From positions 88,117 to 152,116 of the forward strand of contig NZ_NESS01000009.1 in NCBI RefSeq assembly GCF_002128425.1: a stretch of 64,000 bases of DNA, in the 5' to 3' direction. Under the pieces are notes generated by a model. It saw nothing but the letters and a program-made list of their open reading frames with translations, did not search any database and was not told the origin of the DNA. Position numbers and translations under genes: made by a program. Below are positions 36,387-45,232 of the stretch, piece by piece (the stretch's first letter is position 1; each line of letters opens with the position of its first letter). Source of the stretch: Gottfriedia acidiceleris (GTDB lineage: Bacteria > Bacillota > Bacilli > Bacillales > Bacillaceae_G).

Positions 36387-37547
36387 TTAATTTCTAAGAC
36401 TAGTTACAAACTCTTCTAATCGATCACATGCAATTTCTAGTTCTTTCATTGAATAAGCATATGATAATCGAATATGTGAATCTCCATATTCAGAAAAAGC
36501 TTCTCCTGGAATAACCGCTAGATTATGTTTTTCTACTAGATTTAGTGCGAACTCCATGGAAGGCATATTGAATTCTTTAATTGATGGGAATAAATAAAAT
36601 GCACCTTCTGGCTTAATACAGGGTAGCCCCATCTTTTCTAATCGATCAATCATATAATTACGTCTTATTTTATATTCCTTTGCCATTTCAATTGGAGAAT
36701 CAATGCAATCTGTTAATGCTGTAATAGCTGCATATTGAGATATTGATGTAGCACATGATACGTTATACTGGTGCACTTTTAAGATTTCCTGAGCTAAATA
36801 TGCAGGCGCATAGATAAAACCAATTCTCCAACCAGTCATAGAATGTGATTTGCTAAGACCGTTTATGACAATTGTCTTTTCTCTCATTCCAGGGTAACTT
36901 GCAATAGAAGTATGAGTCGAATCATATGTCAGCTCACTATATATTTCATCTGATAAAATGAATACGTCTTTCTGAGATAAGTAGTTAGCTAATTTCTCAA
37001 GTTCCTCTTTCGTTAATGTGACACCTGTTGGGTTATTTGGATAAGGTAAAACAATGCAACGTGTTTTTTCAGTGATTTGTTCTTCTAATAATTCAGGTGT
37101 AATTTTAAAACCACTATTAGATGTATCTACAAAGACTGGTTTTGCACCACAAGTTTGAATAATTGGTGCATAGCCAGGGTAAATTGGTGCAGGAAGAATA
37201 ACCTCACATTCGTCGTTAAGAATTGTTCTAAATGTAACATCGAGTGCTTGACTAGCCCCTACTGTAACGATTACTTCGTTCGTTGGATCATACGATAAGG
37301 AATATTTTTTCTTTAAAAAATTTGAAGCAGCATTTCTAAGCGCAGGCAGTCCTGCATTAGGAGTATAGACTGTTTGATTTTGATTAATTGCATGAATAGC
37401 AGCTTCTTTAATAGGTGCTGGAGTTGGAAAATCAGGTTGCCCCAATGTTAATGCAATAACATTTTCATATTTTTCAATTTTTTGGGCAAATTTTCTAATA
37501 CCAGAGATTTGAATTTCTTTTACACTTTCGTTTATATATCTTTTCAT
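36387..37547 (-). CDS. patA: Aminotransferase A
   Basis: A 386-residue fold-type I PLP aminotransferase (class I/II). Conserved parts: LGQPDFPTP, PNNPTGV, DEIYSELTY and SKSHSMTGWRIGF with the Schiff-base Lys. B. subtilis PatA acts on N-acetyl-LL-diaminopimelate, the step between DapH and the DapL deacetylase that are both encoded further right in this window. It is a single gene with AGGGAT upstream of the ATG. Confidence 0.88.
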   Translation of the reverse strand: MKRYINESVKEIQISGIRKFAQKIEKYENVIALTLGQPDFPTPAPIKEAAIHAINQNQTVYTPNAGLPALRNAASNFLKKKYSLSYDPTNEVIVTVGASQALDVTFRTILNDECEVILPAPIYPGYAPIIQTCGAKPVFVDTSNSGFKITPELLEEQITEKTRCIVLPYPNNPTGVTLTKEELEKLANYLSQKDVFILSDEIYSELTYDSTHTSIASYPGMREKTIVINGLSKSHSMTGWRIGFIYAPAYLAQEILKVHQYNVSCATSISQYAAITALTDCIDSPIEMAKEYKIRRNYMIDRLEKMGLPCIKPEGAFYLFPSIKEFNMPSMEFALNLVEKHNLAVIPGEAFSEYGDSHIRLSYAYSMKELEIACDRLEEFVTSLRN

Positions 37548-37691
37548 TTTAAATCCCTCAACTTATTATTTTTATATGTAAATTAAAACTTTTTAATCGA
37601 ACTATTCAATGAAATTTCCTTCATTTTACCATATAATAAAAAAAGTATTTAGTAGTGAAATAATTTGATTGTCTAAAGAAGGTGTGTAAAC

Positions 37692-38636
37692 TTGTTACAA
37701 GTAATAGGAATAACTAAAAATAAAGTAATCGATCGAAATATAACAATTGCAGAAGCAAAATCAAATAAATACTTATGGTATTGGGTAGATATTAATGAAC
37801 CAACAGAAGATGAGATTCAACTATTATCAACTGAATTTAATTTTCATCCTTTAGCGATTGAAGATTGTTTGGAATATGTACAAAGACCTAAACTCGATTA
37901 TTATGAAGGATATCATTTTTTAATTTTACACGAATTAAATAAATTAGACTTAGAGGAGACAGAACTCGATATTTTTGTAAGTGATCATTATGTCATCACA
38001 TTTCATATACATAAAAGTCCGACCGTTCAATTAGTTTTAGATAATATTAAGTCAGATCGTCGAGCTTCGAAGAGTCCACTTCATTTAACTCATCGAATTA
38101 TTGATGAGCTTGTAGATAGTTATTTTCCACTAATTTATCGTTTGGAGGATGAACTATCGGACCTAGAAATTGATCCTTTAAGGAAACAAGTAGATAATGC
38201 TGTAGAAAGATTATATGATATAAAATCTGATTTATCGAAATTAAGGAGAACGATTTTACCGACTCGTGATTTATTATATCGAATCCTTAACTCGAATCGA
38301 TTTAAAGATATATCTGAACATCGTATTTATTTTGAAGATATACATGATCATTTAATGAAGCTTTCAGATATGATTGAGACAAATCGAGATTTAGCTTCCG
38401 ATATTCGAGAAAGCTATTTTTCATTAAGCTCAGAAAAGATGAATAATATTATGAAAACATTAACAATAATATCATCTTTCTTTTTACCATTAACATTTAT
38501 TGTAGGTTTATATGGAATGAATTTCCATTATATGCCGGAATTAACATGGAAATATGGATACTTATTTATCTTAATTTTAATGGGATTTGTAACGATTTTA
38601 ATGTACATATTTTTTAAAAGAAAAGGTTGGTTTTAA
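37692..38636 (+). CDS. corA: CorA-family magnesium transporter
   Basis: A 314-residue channel protein. A long soluble domain (1-250) ends in a stalk helix; two transmembrane helices lie at the C-terminus. The selectivity motif YGMNF sits at about 275-279 between them, and a basic tail (KRKGWF) closes the chain. The start is TTG at 37692 with GAAGGTGTG 7 bases upstream. Family length is about 315. No Mg2+ leader RNA was recognised upstream. Confidence 0.87.
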   Translation: MLQVIGITKNKVIDRNITIAEAKSNKYLWYWVDINEPTEDEIQLLSTEFNFHPLAIEDCLEYVQRPKLDYYEGYHFLILHELNKLDLEETELDIFVSDHYVITFHIHKSPTVQLVLDNIKSDRRASKSPLHLTHRIIDELVDSYFPLIYRLEDELSDLEIDPLRKQVDNAVERLYDIKSDLSKLRRTILPTRDLLYRILNSNRFKDISEHRIYFEDIHDHLMKLSDMIETNRDLASDIRESYFSLSSEKMNNIMKTLTIISSFFLPLTFIVGLYGMNFHYMPELTWKYGYLFILILMGFVTILMYIFFKRKGWF

Positions 38637-38670
38637 GTCGTTAAGCACTTAAGCTTGACGACTTTTCTTA
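38635..38670 (+). terminator. Terminator after corA
   Basis: AAGTCGT pairs with ACGACTT with an inner AAGC/GCTT; a T-rich tail follows. Confidence 0.7.
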
Positions 38671-38742
38671 TATTTTAGAATACTTTGTAAGAATGTGACG
38701 TTCTGTGTAGAAATGTTTTTTTTGAATTTTTTGTATTAATAA

Positions 38743-38770
38743 TTAGAAGTTTAAATTACTATGTTATAAT
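38743..38770 (+). promoter_or_regulatory. Promoter of the KinB-like gene
   Basis: -35 TTAGAA (38743-38748) and perfect -10 TATAAT (38765-38770) with a 16-base spacer. It supports the ATG at 38801 rather than an upstream TTG within the promoter. Confidence 0.5.
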
Positions 38771-38800
38771 TTGTTGAAAGAAGGGGTGGGGGACACTTTA

Positions 38801-40108
38801 ATGCTGCAATTAAAAGATTTATTAATTCAATTTGCAATCATAATCATTCCGGTCTTTTTATACGAAATGTTTTGGCTCAGTAGATACCACAATACAAGCC
38901 CGAAACAAAATAGAATATTAGTTGGATTGCTAACTTTTTTTAATATTTTTATTTGCTTGCTTTACCCAATTCACATTAGTAAAAGCATGGCTATTACTTT
39001 TAGTATTTTATTAATCTATTCTTCTATTTTATATGGTGGAAGATTGATCGGTACGATTATTATTTTAACAAAAGCAGTTTTTGTGTATTTACTATATGGT
39101 CTAGCATCTTTGAAATCTTTTCCTTTTGAAGTGATTTCGTGTATATTACCATTTATTGTTTCACCACATTGGGTTAGTTTTTCGAAACGAAAGAAATTTG
39201 CTTTAAGTATTTTAATGCCAATTTTATTTTCGTTCAGTATGGTCTGTTTGCTTTATTATGAAGCAACGGTAAATGGTATAAAAGAGTATCAATCAGATCA
39301 AACCATTTTTTCGGCGTGTATATTTTTTACTGTTTTAACAATTACAATGCTGTTTCACGTTTACTTAAGAGAGTTTTTATTTGAAAATGCTGAGATTCGT
39401 GTTCAAATGCAAAAATCGGAGAAATTAAATATGGTGAGTGAACTTGCGGCGAGTGTAGCTCATGAGGTTAGAAATCCATTAACGGTTGTAAGGGGTTTCA
39501 TTCAGTTAATTGAGAATCAAGAAAGTGGAACGAATAGAGAATATATGAAACTTGTATTAGCTGAACTAGACCGAGCTGAAAATATAATTTCGGATTATTT
39601 AAATTTAGCTAGGCCTCAAATTGAAGAAAAGAAAATAATCAATATGACGGAACAACTGAATGAAGTTACAACATTAATGTCAAGTTACGCCTCACTACAA
39701 GGTGCTTTCTTACAAGTAAATGTAAATGAGGACATGTACACACTCGGAGATCGAGCTAAGCTTAAACAAGCAATCATTAATGTACTTAAAAATGGTGTAG
39801 AAGCTATAAAGGACACGAAAGGTTATATTAAGATTGAAGCAAATATTGAGAAGGTAAGAGATCGAGAGTACATACGAATTGTTGTTAAAGATAATGGAGT
39901 AGGTATGTCGAAAGCACAATTGGACCGTTTAGGACAACCTTTTTATTCTTTAAAAGAAAAAGGAACAGGTCTAGGACTAATGGTTACCTTTAGTATCATC
40001 GAAGCACATAAGGGAACGATAGAGTACTTAAGTGAAGAAGGAAAAGGTACTGAAGTTCATATTATATTACCTGCATATCATCAAGAACAGAGTGAAGAGG
40101 TACAATGA
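38801..40108 (+). CDS. kinB: Membrane histidine kinase, sporulation kinase B-like
   Basis: A 435-residue kinase with six transmembrane segments in residues 1-190 (no large outer domain), then a HisKA domain with His221 in SVAHEVRNPLTVVRGFIQL. The ATPase domain carries NVLKNGVEA (N box), DNGVGM, KGTGLGLMV. SEKLNMVSELAASVAHEVRN is nearly that of B. subtilis KinB as I recall it, and total length matches (428). KinB phosphorylates Spo0F and, in B. subtilis, is translated with the lipoprotein KapB, which is not found here. The ATG at 38801 follows GGTGGGGG and an upstream promoter supports it. Confidence 0.82.
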   Translation: MLQLKDLLIQFAIIIIPVFLYEMFWLSRYHNTSPKQNRILVGLLTFFNIFICLLYPIHISKSMAITFSILLIYSSILYGGRLIGTIIILTKAVFVYLLYGLASLKSFPFEVISCILPFIVSPHWVSFSKRKKFALSILMPILFSFSMVCLLYYEATVNGIKEYQSDQTIFSACIFFTVLTITMLFHVYLREFLFENAEIRVQMQKSEKLNMVSELAASVAHEVRNPLTVVRGFIQLIENQESGTNREYMKLVLAELDRAENIISDYLNLARPQIEEKKIINMTEQLNEVTTLMSSYASLQGAFLQVNVNEDMYTLGDRAKLKQAIINVLKNGVEAIKDTKGYIKIEANIEKVRDREYIRIVVKDNGVGMSKAQLDRLGQPFYSLKEKGTGLGLMVTFSIIEAHKGTIEYLSEEGKGTEVHIILPAYHQEQSEEVQ

Positions 40109-40114
40109 AAGAAT

Positions 40115-40151
40115 AAAGAGAAGGGATCTTTTTGAAGCTCCCTTCTCTTTT
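40115..40151. terminator. Bidirectional terminator
   Basis: AAAGAGAAGGGA pairs with TCCCTTCTCTTT; it separates the kinase gene and the convergent MerR-type gene. Confidence 0.85.
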
Positions 40152-40215
40152 CAAAATAATGAATCGATAAAACTTATAATCTTAATTGAATGATAAGTGC
40201 TAGATAATACACAAA

Positions 40216-41541
40216 TTATTTTACTGACTTAGGTTTAAAAAAGAGTGATTTAATTGCATTTTTCCAGTCTCTTTCTTTTGAGGCAGCTACCATTTTCTTT
40301 GTTTCTTGTAATTCTCTAATCATTCTCATTAATTGAGCATCTCGACCAGATTCTTTTGTTTTAATTTCTTCAAACATTTGCTCTAATTTTTCATCTTTTT
40401 CTTCAATTACTGTTGCTAACCCTTGTAGCTCTTCACTTTTTTCTTCAACTGAATATAATATTTTTTCTAACTTTTGATCCTTCTCCAAGTTCTGCTTAAT
40501 TAATGTTTGATTTTGATTTAGAATTTGTTCATTTTGATATGCTAGATTTGTAATTTGAGACATAAACTCTTCAAACATAATTTGATTAGAATTTGTCGGT
40601 ACAAAAGTAGTAACATTTTCTTTTGAAATAATAGAATCAGTTACTACGTTTGATTCCTTTACATTTGAAAGAACTACTTCATCAGGTAGTTTTTTATTTT
40701 CCTCAAGTACTTGTTCAACAGTCATTTCTTCAAAACGATATTCTCCGACTTCTTCTTCTTCAAAGTTTTGATCTGTTTGCTTTGATAAAGTAGCCGATAC
40801 CGTAATTTGCTCTTCTTTTTGTAATGGTTGATTTATTACGACTTCTTCAATTATATCTAATTGTGATAAGGATTCTTCAAACCTCTTAGCATCATCTTGT
40901 GAAAATGATGGCTCCACTACGACTTCATCAATTGTTTCTAATTGAGAAAGTGGTTCTTCTAAATGATTTGTATTTTGTGAAGTAATTTGACTGATTTCTG
41001 CTACTTCGATTTCTGCTACTTCGATTTTTTCTACTAGGGATATAGACGCTAACGGTGTTTCTTCTTGTAAAAGTGAATGACGGATTAATTCTGGATCAAT
41101 TGTTTCGATTTGAGAAGTTACTTCTTCAACAATATGATCCTTTTTTACATCAAGCAGTTCCACGTCATTTTTCATGTCAAAATTTTTATGTATGTTATTT
41201 TCTAGAGGAATATTCGGGGTGCTAAGTGTAACGATTTCAGTATTTTTTTCTGTAATTTCATTCTCGATTGGAGGTGTTTTATTTTCATGGATTTCAGAAA
41301 AACTTTGAGCTGACAGGTTATTTAAAGCATATTCAACTGATTGTAAAAGATTTTCACTCGTTTGGTACACTTGAATAATCATTTGAAATAATTCGAAATC
41401 ATTTTGATTATAAATCCTAGTATCTTGGTTCTTTGTAAAATGATATTCTTTTTTTTCTAGTTCCTTACTAATCTCTCTCACACGAGATTTACCTATTTTT
41501 AATTTCTTTGAAATGTCTTTACTTGTAAAAATTACTGACAT
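40216..41541 (-). CDS. MerR-type HTH protein with acidic linker and coiled coil
   Basis: This encodes a 441-residue protein in three parts. Residues 1-75 form a MerR-like winged helix (FTSKDISKKLKIGKSRVREI, then YNQNDFELFQMI). Residues 80-315 are acidic and low-complexity, with repeated phrases: SQIETIDPELI (143), SQLETIDEVVVEP (199) and SQLDIIEEVVINQP (226), and a tandem EVAEI. Residues about 320-425 form a heptad coiled coil with EKDQKLEK/EEKDEKLEQ steps and a basic tail (KSLFFKPKSVK). This layout recalls RacA, the chromosome anchor of sporulating Bacillus, and the DUF3967 plasmid proteins, but neither match is proven. It has no partner gene; AGGAGG precedes the ATG. Confidence 0.75.
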   Translation of the reverse strand: MSVIFTSKDISKKLKIGKSRVREISKELEKKEYHFTKNQDTRIYNQNDFELFQMIIQVYQTSENLLQSVEYALNNLSAQSFSEIHENKTPPIENEITEKNTEIVTLSTPNIPLENNIHKNFDMKNDVELLDVKKDHIVEEVTSQIETIDPELIRHSLLQEETPLASISLVEKIEVAEIEVAEISQITSQNTNHLEEPLSQLETIDEVVVEPSFSQDDAKRFEESLSQLDIIEEVVINQPLQKEEQITVSATLSKQTDQNFEEEEVGEYRFEEMTVEQVLEENKKLPDEVVLSNVKESNVVTDSIISKENVTTFVPTNSNQIMFEEFMSQITNLAYQNEQILNQNQTLIKQNLEKDQKLEKILYSVEEKSEELQGLATVIEEKDEKLEQMFEEIKTKESGRDAQLMRMIRELQETKKMVAASKERDWKNAIKSLFFKPKSVK

Positions 41542-41729
41542 TTGAGATCCTCCTGAAAAATATGTGTTTTTAGAACATTCAATACAAAGTTAAATTTTTC
41601 CTACCTAATCTACTTAAAATAATTCTACAATGTATAACAAAGTACATATGATTACTAAAATTAAAATCAATATATGAGGAAAAATAGTGAAATATAGAAA
41701 ATATTACTTAAAAAATAGCATAAATTCGA

Positions 41730-41767
41730 CTCAAAAATAGAGAGTGAAATAATGTTTAATCACTCTC
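41730..41767 (-). terminator. Terminator after the holin-like gene
   Basis: GAGAGTGA/TCACTCTC stem with TATTTTTG on the minus strand. Confidence 0.7.
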
Positions 41768-41822
41768 AAACGAAAACTTTAAATTTGTAATCTAATCTAT
41801 CAAAAAGTAGGGATAAAGTAAT

Positions 41823-42095
41823 CTATTGATCCGAATTTGTCTGCTTATTTGTTTTTTCTAAACCTGCTTCTTGAAGAACTGCTTTTTGAGCTTGTCCTTT
41901 TTTACCTAAATAATTATGCTTTGCACCGAAGTATAAAATAAAAAGGAATGAAATTATATTAATTACAGCATCAATTTGTTCATTATTTAGGAATTTAAAC
42001 CCAAAAGAATTTAGTAACAATTGAAGTGCAAATAAGAACCCAGCAACATAACGAATAATATCTTGTAAGTTATTATTACCGAACATATCAATCAC
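41823..42095 (-). CDS. Small holin-like membrane protein
   Basis: A 90-residue protein with two hydrophobic helices (about 14-32 and 44-62), a short loop between, and a charged C-terminal tail (KNYLGKKGQAQKAV and beyond). Its look is that of small phage-type holins, sometimes mislabelled as PTS mannose IID subunits. No endolysin is adjacent, so a lytic cassette is not present. GGGGGTGAT precedes the ATG. Confidence 0.65.
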   Translation of the reverse strand: MIDMFGNNNLQDIIRYVAGFLFALQLLLNSFGFKFLNNEQIDAVINIISFLFILYFGAKHNYLGKKGQAQKAVLQEAGLEKTNKQTNSDQ

Positions 42096-42240
42096 CCCCT
42101 ATTAATAGAGTATGCTTGCCCTAATAATAGGTGAGACAAATCTACTAAAATATGAGAGGAAAATTAAATGCAACAAGCGAAGAATAAATGGACACTAAAA
42201 ATAGTAATCCTTTCATGCTGAATTTTTTGTTCATTCTAAT

Positions 42241-42293
42241 AAAAAAGGGAAGGATTTAAAACCCTTTCATTTAAAAGGTCTTAAAATCTTCCC
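42241..42293 (-). terminator. Terminator after kre
   Basis: GGGAAGGATTT/AAAATCTTCCC with an inner AACCCTTT/AAAAGGTCTT; the T run (TTTTTT) lies on the minus strand. Confidence 0.75.
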
Positions 42294-42339
42294 ATTTAAT
42301 CTATATTAATTTTATTTTCGTTAGTATTTTTGTTTCATC

Positions 42340-42879
42340 TTATTTCTCTTGCTTACCTTTATTTTTGCGAATTGGTTCACTCGGAAAAGTAAATGTAGAG
42401 TTATTTAGAAATGAAGAAGCTCTTAAAAATTGCCCTGGGGTGTTTCTTCGGTAGTTAGATCCGTTTTTGACATGATTTTCAGATTTAACATTTTGTATAC
42501 CTAAGAAATGATGAAGTATTTTTTTTGCATAGCTTAATGACATGGATACTTTTGGGTTACGGTGAGTATTTTCTAATATTCCTAAATGCGGGAGAAGTTT
42601 AAAGTCTTCTTTTAACGGTGGTATATGAAAGAAAAAATCTCCACAAGCAATCAACACATCAGATTGTTGTTTACTTGACTTGGGGTTATTTGAAAAATGT
42701 AATCCGACTTTCTTAGCAATTCCTTTATCAATAAGCTTCAATATAGCTTGTCTTTTTAGTGAATATAGTTCACTTGGTTCAAGTGCTGTTTTAGCATGTT
42801 TATTTACAACAAATATTGCCTGAAAAATTTCTTCATTTGTAAAATTTAGTTTATTCAGGCTAGGTTCTTTCGATTTCAT
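42340..42879 (-). CDS. kre: YkyB-family protein, Kre (ComK repressor)
   Basis: A 179-residue basic protein of the YkyB family. Core phrases: IFVVNKHAKTA, LYSLKRQAI, KKVGLHFSNNP, QQSDVLIACGDFFFHIPP and LPHLG, then a variable Asn/Ser-rich tail from about 130. In B. subtilis Kre lowers ComK production and competence, acting on mRNA stability. The tail is longer and less conserved than the core. It lies near ykuE, as in B. subtilis. GGAGG lies upstream of the ATG. Confidence 0.87.
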   Translation of the reverse strand: MKSKEPSLNKLNFTNEEIFQAIFVVNKHAKTALEPSELYSLKRQAILKLIDKGIAKKVGLHFSNNPKSSKQQSDVLIACGDFFFHIPPLKEDFKLLPHLGILENTHRNPKVSMSLSYAKKILHHFLGIQNVKSENHVKNGSNYRRNTPGQFLRASSFLNNSTFTFPSEPIRKNKGKQEK

Positions 42880-42973
42880 GCTTCTTGGTTACCTCCAAAA
42901 AATAATAGATATGAGTATATTATATCTTTAGTTTAAATTTTTTCAAATTAATTCTAGGAAGAGGTTATATAAT

Positions 42974-43020
42974 AAAAAGCTAATCGAAATAATATTCATT
43001 AATACGACTAGCTTTTTTTA
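42974..43020. terminator. Terminator after the Pro/Tyr-rich gene
   Basis: AAAAAGCTA (42974-42982) pairs with TAGCTTTTT, with a T run on each strand. Confidence 0.8.
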
Positions 43021-43024
43021 TTTA

Positions 43025-43366
43025 TTAGTATGGATATGGACCAATATTACCTGGTGTATTTAATCCCGCATTGCTAGGTAAATAAGCACCTGGATTTACA
43101 GGTGGGTAAGGTTGTTGGTATCCAGGGAACGCACCGTACGGAGGATATGCTTGATATGGTGGGAATTGTCCATAAGGTGGATAATAAGGTGGTCTAAACG
43201 CCAGTGCACCTAACGCGAATCCACCTGCTAATCCTGCTAACCCTCCTATTATTGGTAGTATTGGGAAAAAAGGGACAAAGCGTTGCTCGTTATGATCATA
43301 GTAGTAAGATGGGGAATGCGCGTCTCTATAATAATAATTCAAATTAGGGTGATAATGATAATTCAT
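43025..43366 (-). CDS. Pro/Tyr-rich protein with a glycine-rich membrane segment
   Basis: A 113-residue protein. It starts with a His/Tyr-rich part (MNYHYHPNLNYYYRDAHSPSY), has a hydrophobic Gly-rich segment (FPILPIIGGLAGLAGGFALGAL, about 33-55) and ends in about 55 residues of Pro/Tyr/Gly (PPYYPPYGQFPPYQ...). The tail composition is typical of spore-surface proteins of Bacillus, but no family is recognised. GAGGAGG lies upstream of the ATG. It begins in the stop codon (ATGA overlap) of a small frame that may be coupled. Confidence 0.65.
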   Translation of the reverse strand: MNYHYHPNLNYYYRDAHSPSYYYDHNEQRFVPFFPILPIIGGLAGLAGGFALGALAFRPPYYPPYGQFPPYQAYPPYGAFPGYQQPYPPVNPGAYLPSNAGLNTPGNIGPYPY

Positions 43367-43524
43367 GTATTAACCTCCTCTCTTGTCTTCAATATTAGTG
43401 TATGGAGTACTAAAATAATTGAGCAAGTACCCATAAAAATAGGTAACCAACCTAGTATGGTGAGAACTGAGAGGTATTGTAATTCATGTTCGATTTGAAT
43501 TTTTAATTTGCCCTGTAATTTCAA
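43363..43524 (-). CDS. Possible small membrane protein upstream of the Pro/Tyr-rich gene
   Basis: This frame of about 53 codons (from a TTG at 43524) ends in TGA overlapping the next ATG. Its second half has a clear hydrophobic helix (LGWLPIFMGTCSIILVLHTL) and a polar end (KTREEVNT). It overlaps the 3' end of ykuE by about 40 bases. There is no clear ribosome binding site, so translation coupled to ykuE would be needed. Weak candidate. Confidence 0.25.
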   Translation of the reverse strand: MKLQGKLKIQIEHELQYLSVLTILGWLPIFMGTCSIILVLHTLILKTREEVNT

Positions 43525-44329
43525 TTGATACAATTTCGGGTGGAGTAAATAAACGAATTGGTAGTTTAGTTGTTCCAATTCCGTTTGAAACGACTAAATG
43601 ACTGTTAAATTTACTTGATAGGGTGTAAACACCACGGTTGTATTTCTTTGCAAATGGAGGCATTATAAAGGACTTATATAATGGTAAAAAAATTTGACCG
43701 CCATGACTATGTCCAGAGAGCTGAAGATTTATCGGATAGTTTTTTGTCAGATCAGCAATATCAGGTTCATGTGCTAGAACAACTGTATAAGTATTTTTCT
43801 GAATGCGTTCTAATATTTTATTATATTGTTTGTTTCCTAGCATATAATCATCGAGACCGATAAATGATACTTTTTGTTTTTGAACGAAATATGTTTTTTC
43901 TTCGTTTTTCAATAAAATAAAATTACTTTCGGTTAAAAGCTCTTTGTATTGTTCAGTAAAATAACCTCCATGATCATGGTTACCATAAATTGCAAGTTTT
44001 CCTATTTTCGGATTAAGTTCTTTTAAAAGCTGAATAAGCTCATGTTTATACGAAAACTTTCGAATATCACTAACCAAATCACCAGTAAATAAAATAAAAT
44101 CAGGCTTCATTTCGTTTATATTATTAACGATCTTTTTAAATCGCTCTAAATCTTTTTTATTATTAAAGTGAGTATCCGAGATTTGTATTAATTTAATAAT
44201 AGTATTCGAATTTAACCGATTGTCTGAAAATGTTAAATGCTTAGTTCGAATTGATGTTGGTTCAACATAGACTGAGTAATAGATTGTACAAATTAATAGT
44301 AAAAAAAATGATATAGGTTTAATTTTCAA
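43484..44329 (-). CDS. ykuE: Metallophosphoesterase, YkuE-like
   Basis: A 281-residue calcineurin-type phosphoesterase. Metal motifs: QISDTHFNN (Asp, His), FTGDLVSD, YGNHDHGG, LAHEPD and SGHSHGGQIFLP. An N-terminal hydrophobic segment (residues 6-21) is either a membrane anchor or a signal peptide; B. subtilis YkuE has a Tat signal, but no RR motif is seen here. That suggests a different export route. The position beside kre and fadH matches B. subtilis order. Confidence 0.87.
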   Translation of the reverse strand: MKIKPISFFLLLICTIYYSVYVEPTSIRTKHLTFSDNRLNSNTIIKLIQISDTHFNNKKDLERFKKIVNNINEMKPDFILFTGDLVSDIRKFSYKHELIQLLKELNPKIGKLAIYGNHDHGGYFTEQYKELLTESNFILLKNEEKTYFVQKQKVSFIGLDDYMLGNKQYNKILERIQKNTYTVVLAHEPDIADLTKNYPINLQLSGHSHGGQIFLPLYKSFIMPPFAKKYNRGVYTLSSKFNSHLVVSNGIGTTKLPIRLFTPPEIVSIEITGQIKNSNRT

Positions 44330-44454
44330 TTGTGTCCCCCGACCTTTTTAAAAGAAATAAATACTACATACTATATTAAATAGTTTAATTGTTAAAAATA
44401 TTCTCAAAATAATGAAATGTTGTTAAACTATAGAATACATAGGGAGTGAATCGA

Positions 44455-45219
44455 GTGAAGGATAAGGTTGTGATCGTTACTGGTGGCTCTAGTGGTATGG
44501 GGAAAGCAATGGCCATGCGTTTTGCAAAGGATGGTGCAAAAGTAGTTATTGCCGGAAGAGATTTAGATAAATTAAATAGTGCAAAGGAAGAAATTGAACA
44601 ATATGATGGTCAAGTATTACCAATAGCGATGGATGTTCGAGATCCTGAATTAATTAAAAATATGGTAAATGAAGTTGATCAAACATTTGGTACAATAGAC
44701 TTCTTAGTAAATAATGCGGCAGGTAATTTTATTTGTGCTGCAGAGGATTTGTCTGTAAACGGTTGGAACACGGTTATAAATATAGTTTTAAATGGAACTT
44801 TTTATTGTAGTTCTGAAGTTGGAAGGTATATGATCCAACATAAAATTAAAGGAGCCATTACAAATATTATTGCTACATATGCTTGGGATGCGGGTCCTGG
44901 TGTAATTCACTCAGCATCAGCTAAAGCTGGTGTGCTTGCTATGACAAGAACATTAGCCGTTGAGTGGGGTAGGAAATATGGAATTAGAGTCAATGCGATC
45001 GCTCCTGGACCTATTGAGCGTACAGGTGGTGCGGCTAAACTATGGCTATCTGAGGACTTAGAAAACCGCACAATTCAAAGTGTGCCACTAGGTAGATTGG
45101 GTACCCCAGAAGAGATTGCAGGACTTTGTGCATATTTATTTTCAAATGAGGCTGGTTATATTAATGGTTCTTGTTTTACAATGGATGGAGGACAGTCCTT
45201 ACATCAATACCCATTTTAG
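44455..45219 (+). CDS. fadH: 2,4-dienoyl-CoA reductase, short-chain dehydrogenase
   Basis: A 254-residue SDR enzyme, the same length as B. subtilis FadH (YkuF). The NADP loop reads TGGSSGMGKAMA, NNAAGNF is the SDR Asn motif and the catalytic region is ATYAWDAG...SASAKAGV; the usual YxxxK is replaced by SxxxK-like SASAKAG, as in dienoyl reductases. It acts in degradation of unsaturated fatty acids. GTG 44455 is chosen: GGGAG lies 8 bases upstream, while an earlier GTG abuts the site. ykuI follows within 14 bases. Confidence 0.88.
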   Translation: MKDKVVIVTGGSSGMGKAMAMRFAKDGAKVVIAGRDLDKLNSAKEEIEQYDGQVLPIAMDVRDPELIKNMVNEVDQTFGTIDFLVNNAAGNFICAAEDLSVNGWNTVINIVLNGTFYCSSEVGRYMIQHKIKGAITNIIATYAWDAGPGVIHSASAKAGVLAMTRTLAVEWGRKYGIRVNAIAPGPIERTGGAAKLWLSEDLENRTIQSVPLGRLGTPEEIAGLCAYLFSNEAGYINGSCFTMDGGQSLHQYPF

Positions 45220-45232
45220 AAGGAGGTTCAAA

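Noticed and set aside
41823..42095. Prophage lysis cassette
   Set aside because: A holin-like protein is present but no endolysin, integrase or phage structural gene is nearby.
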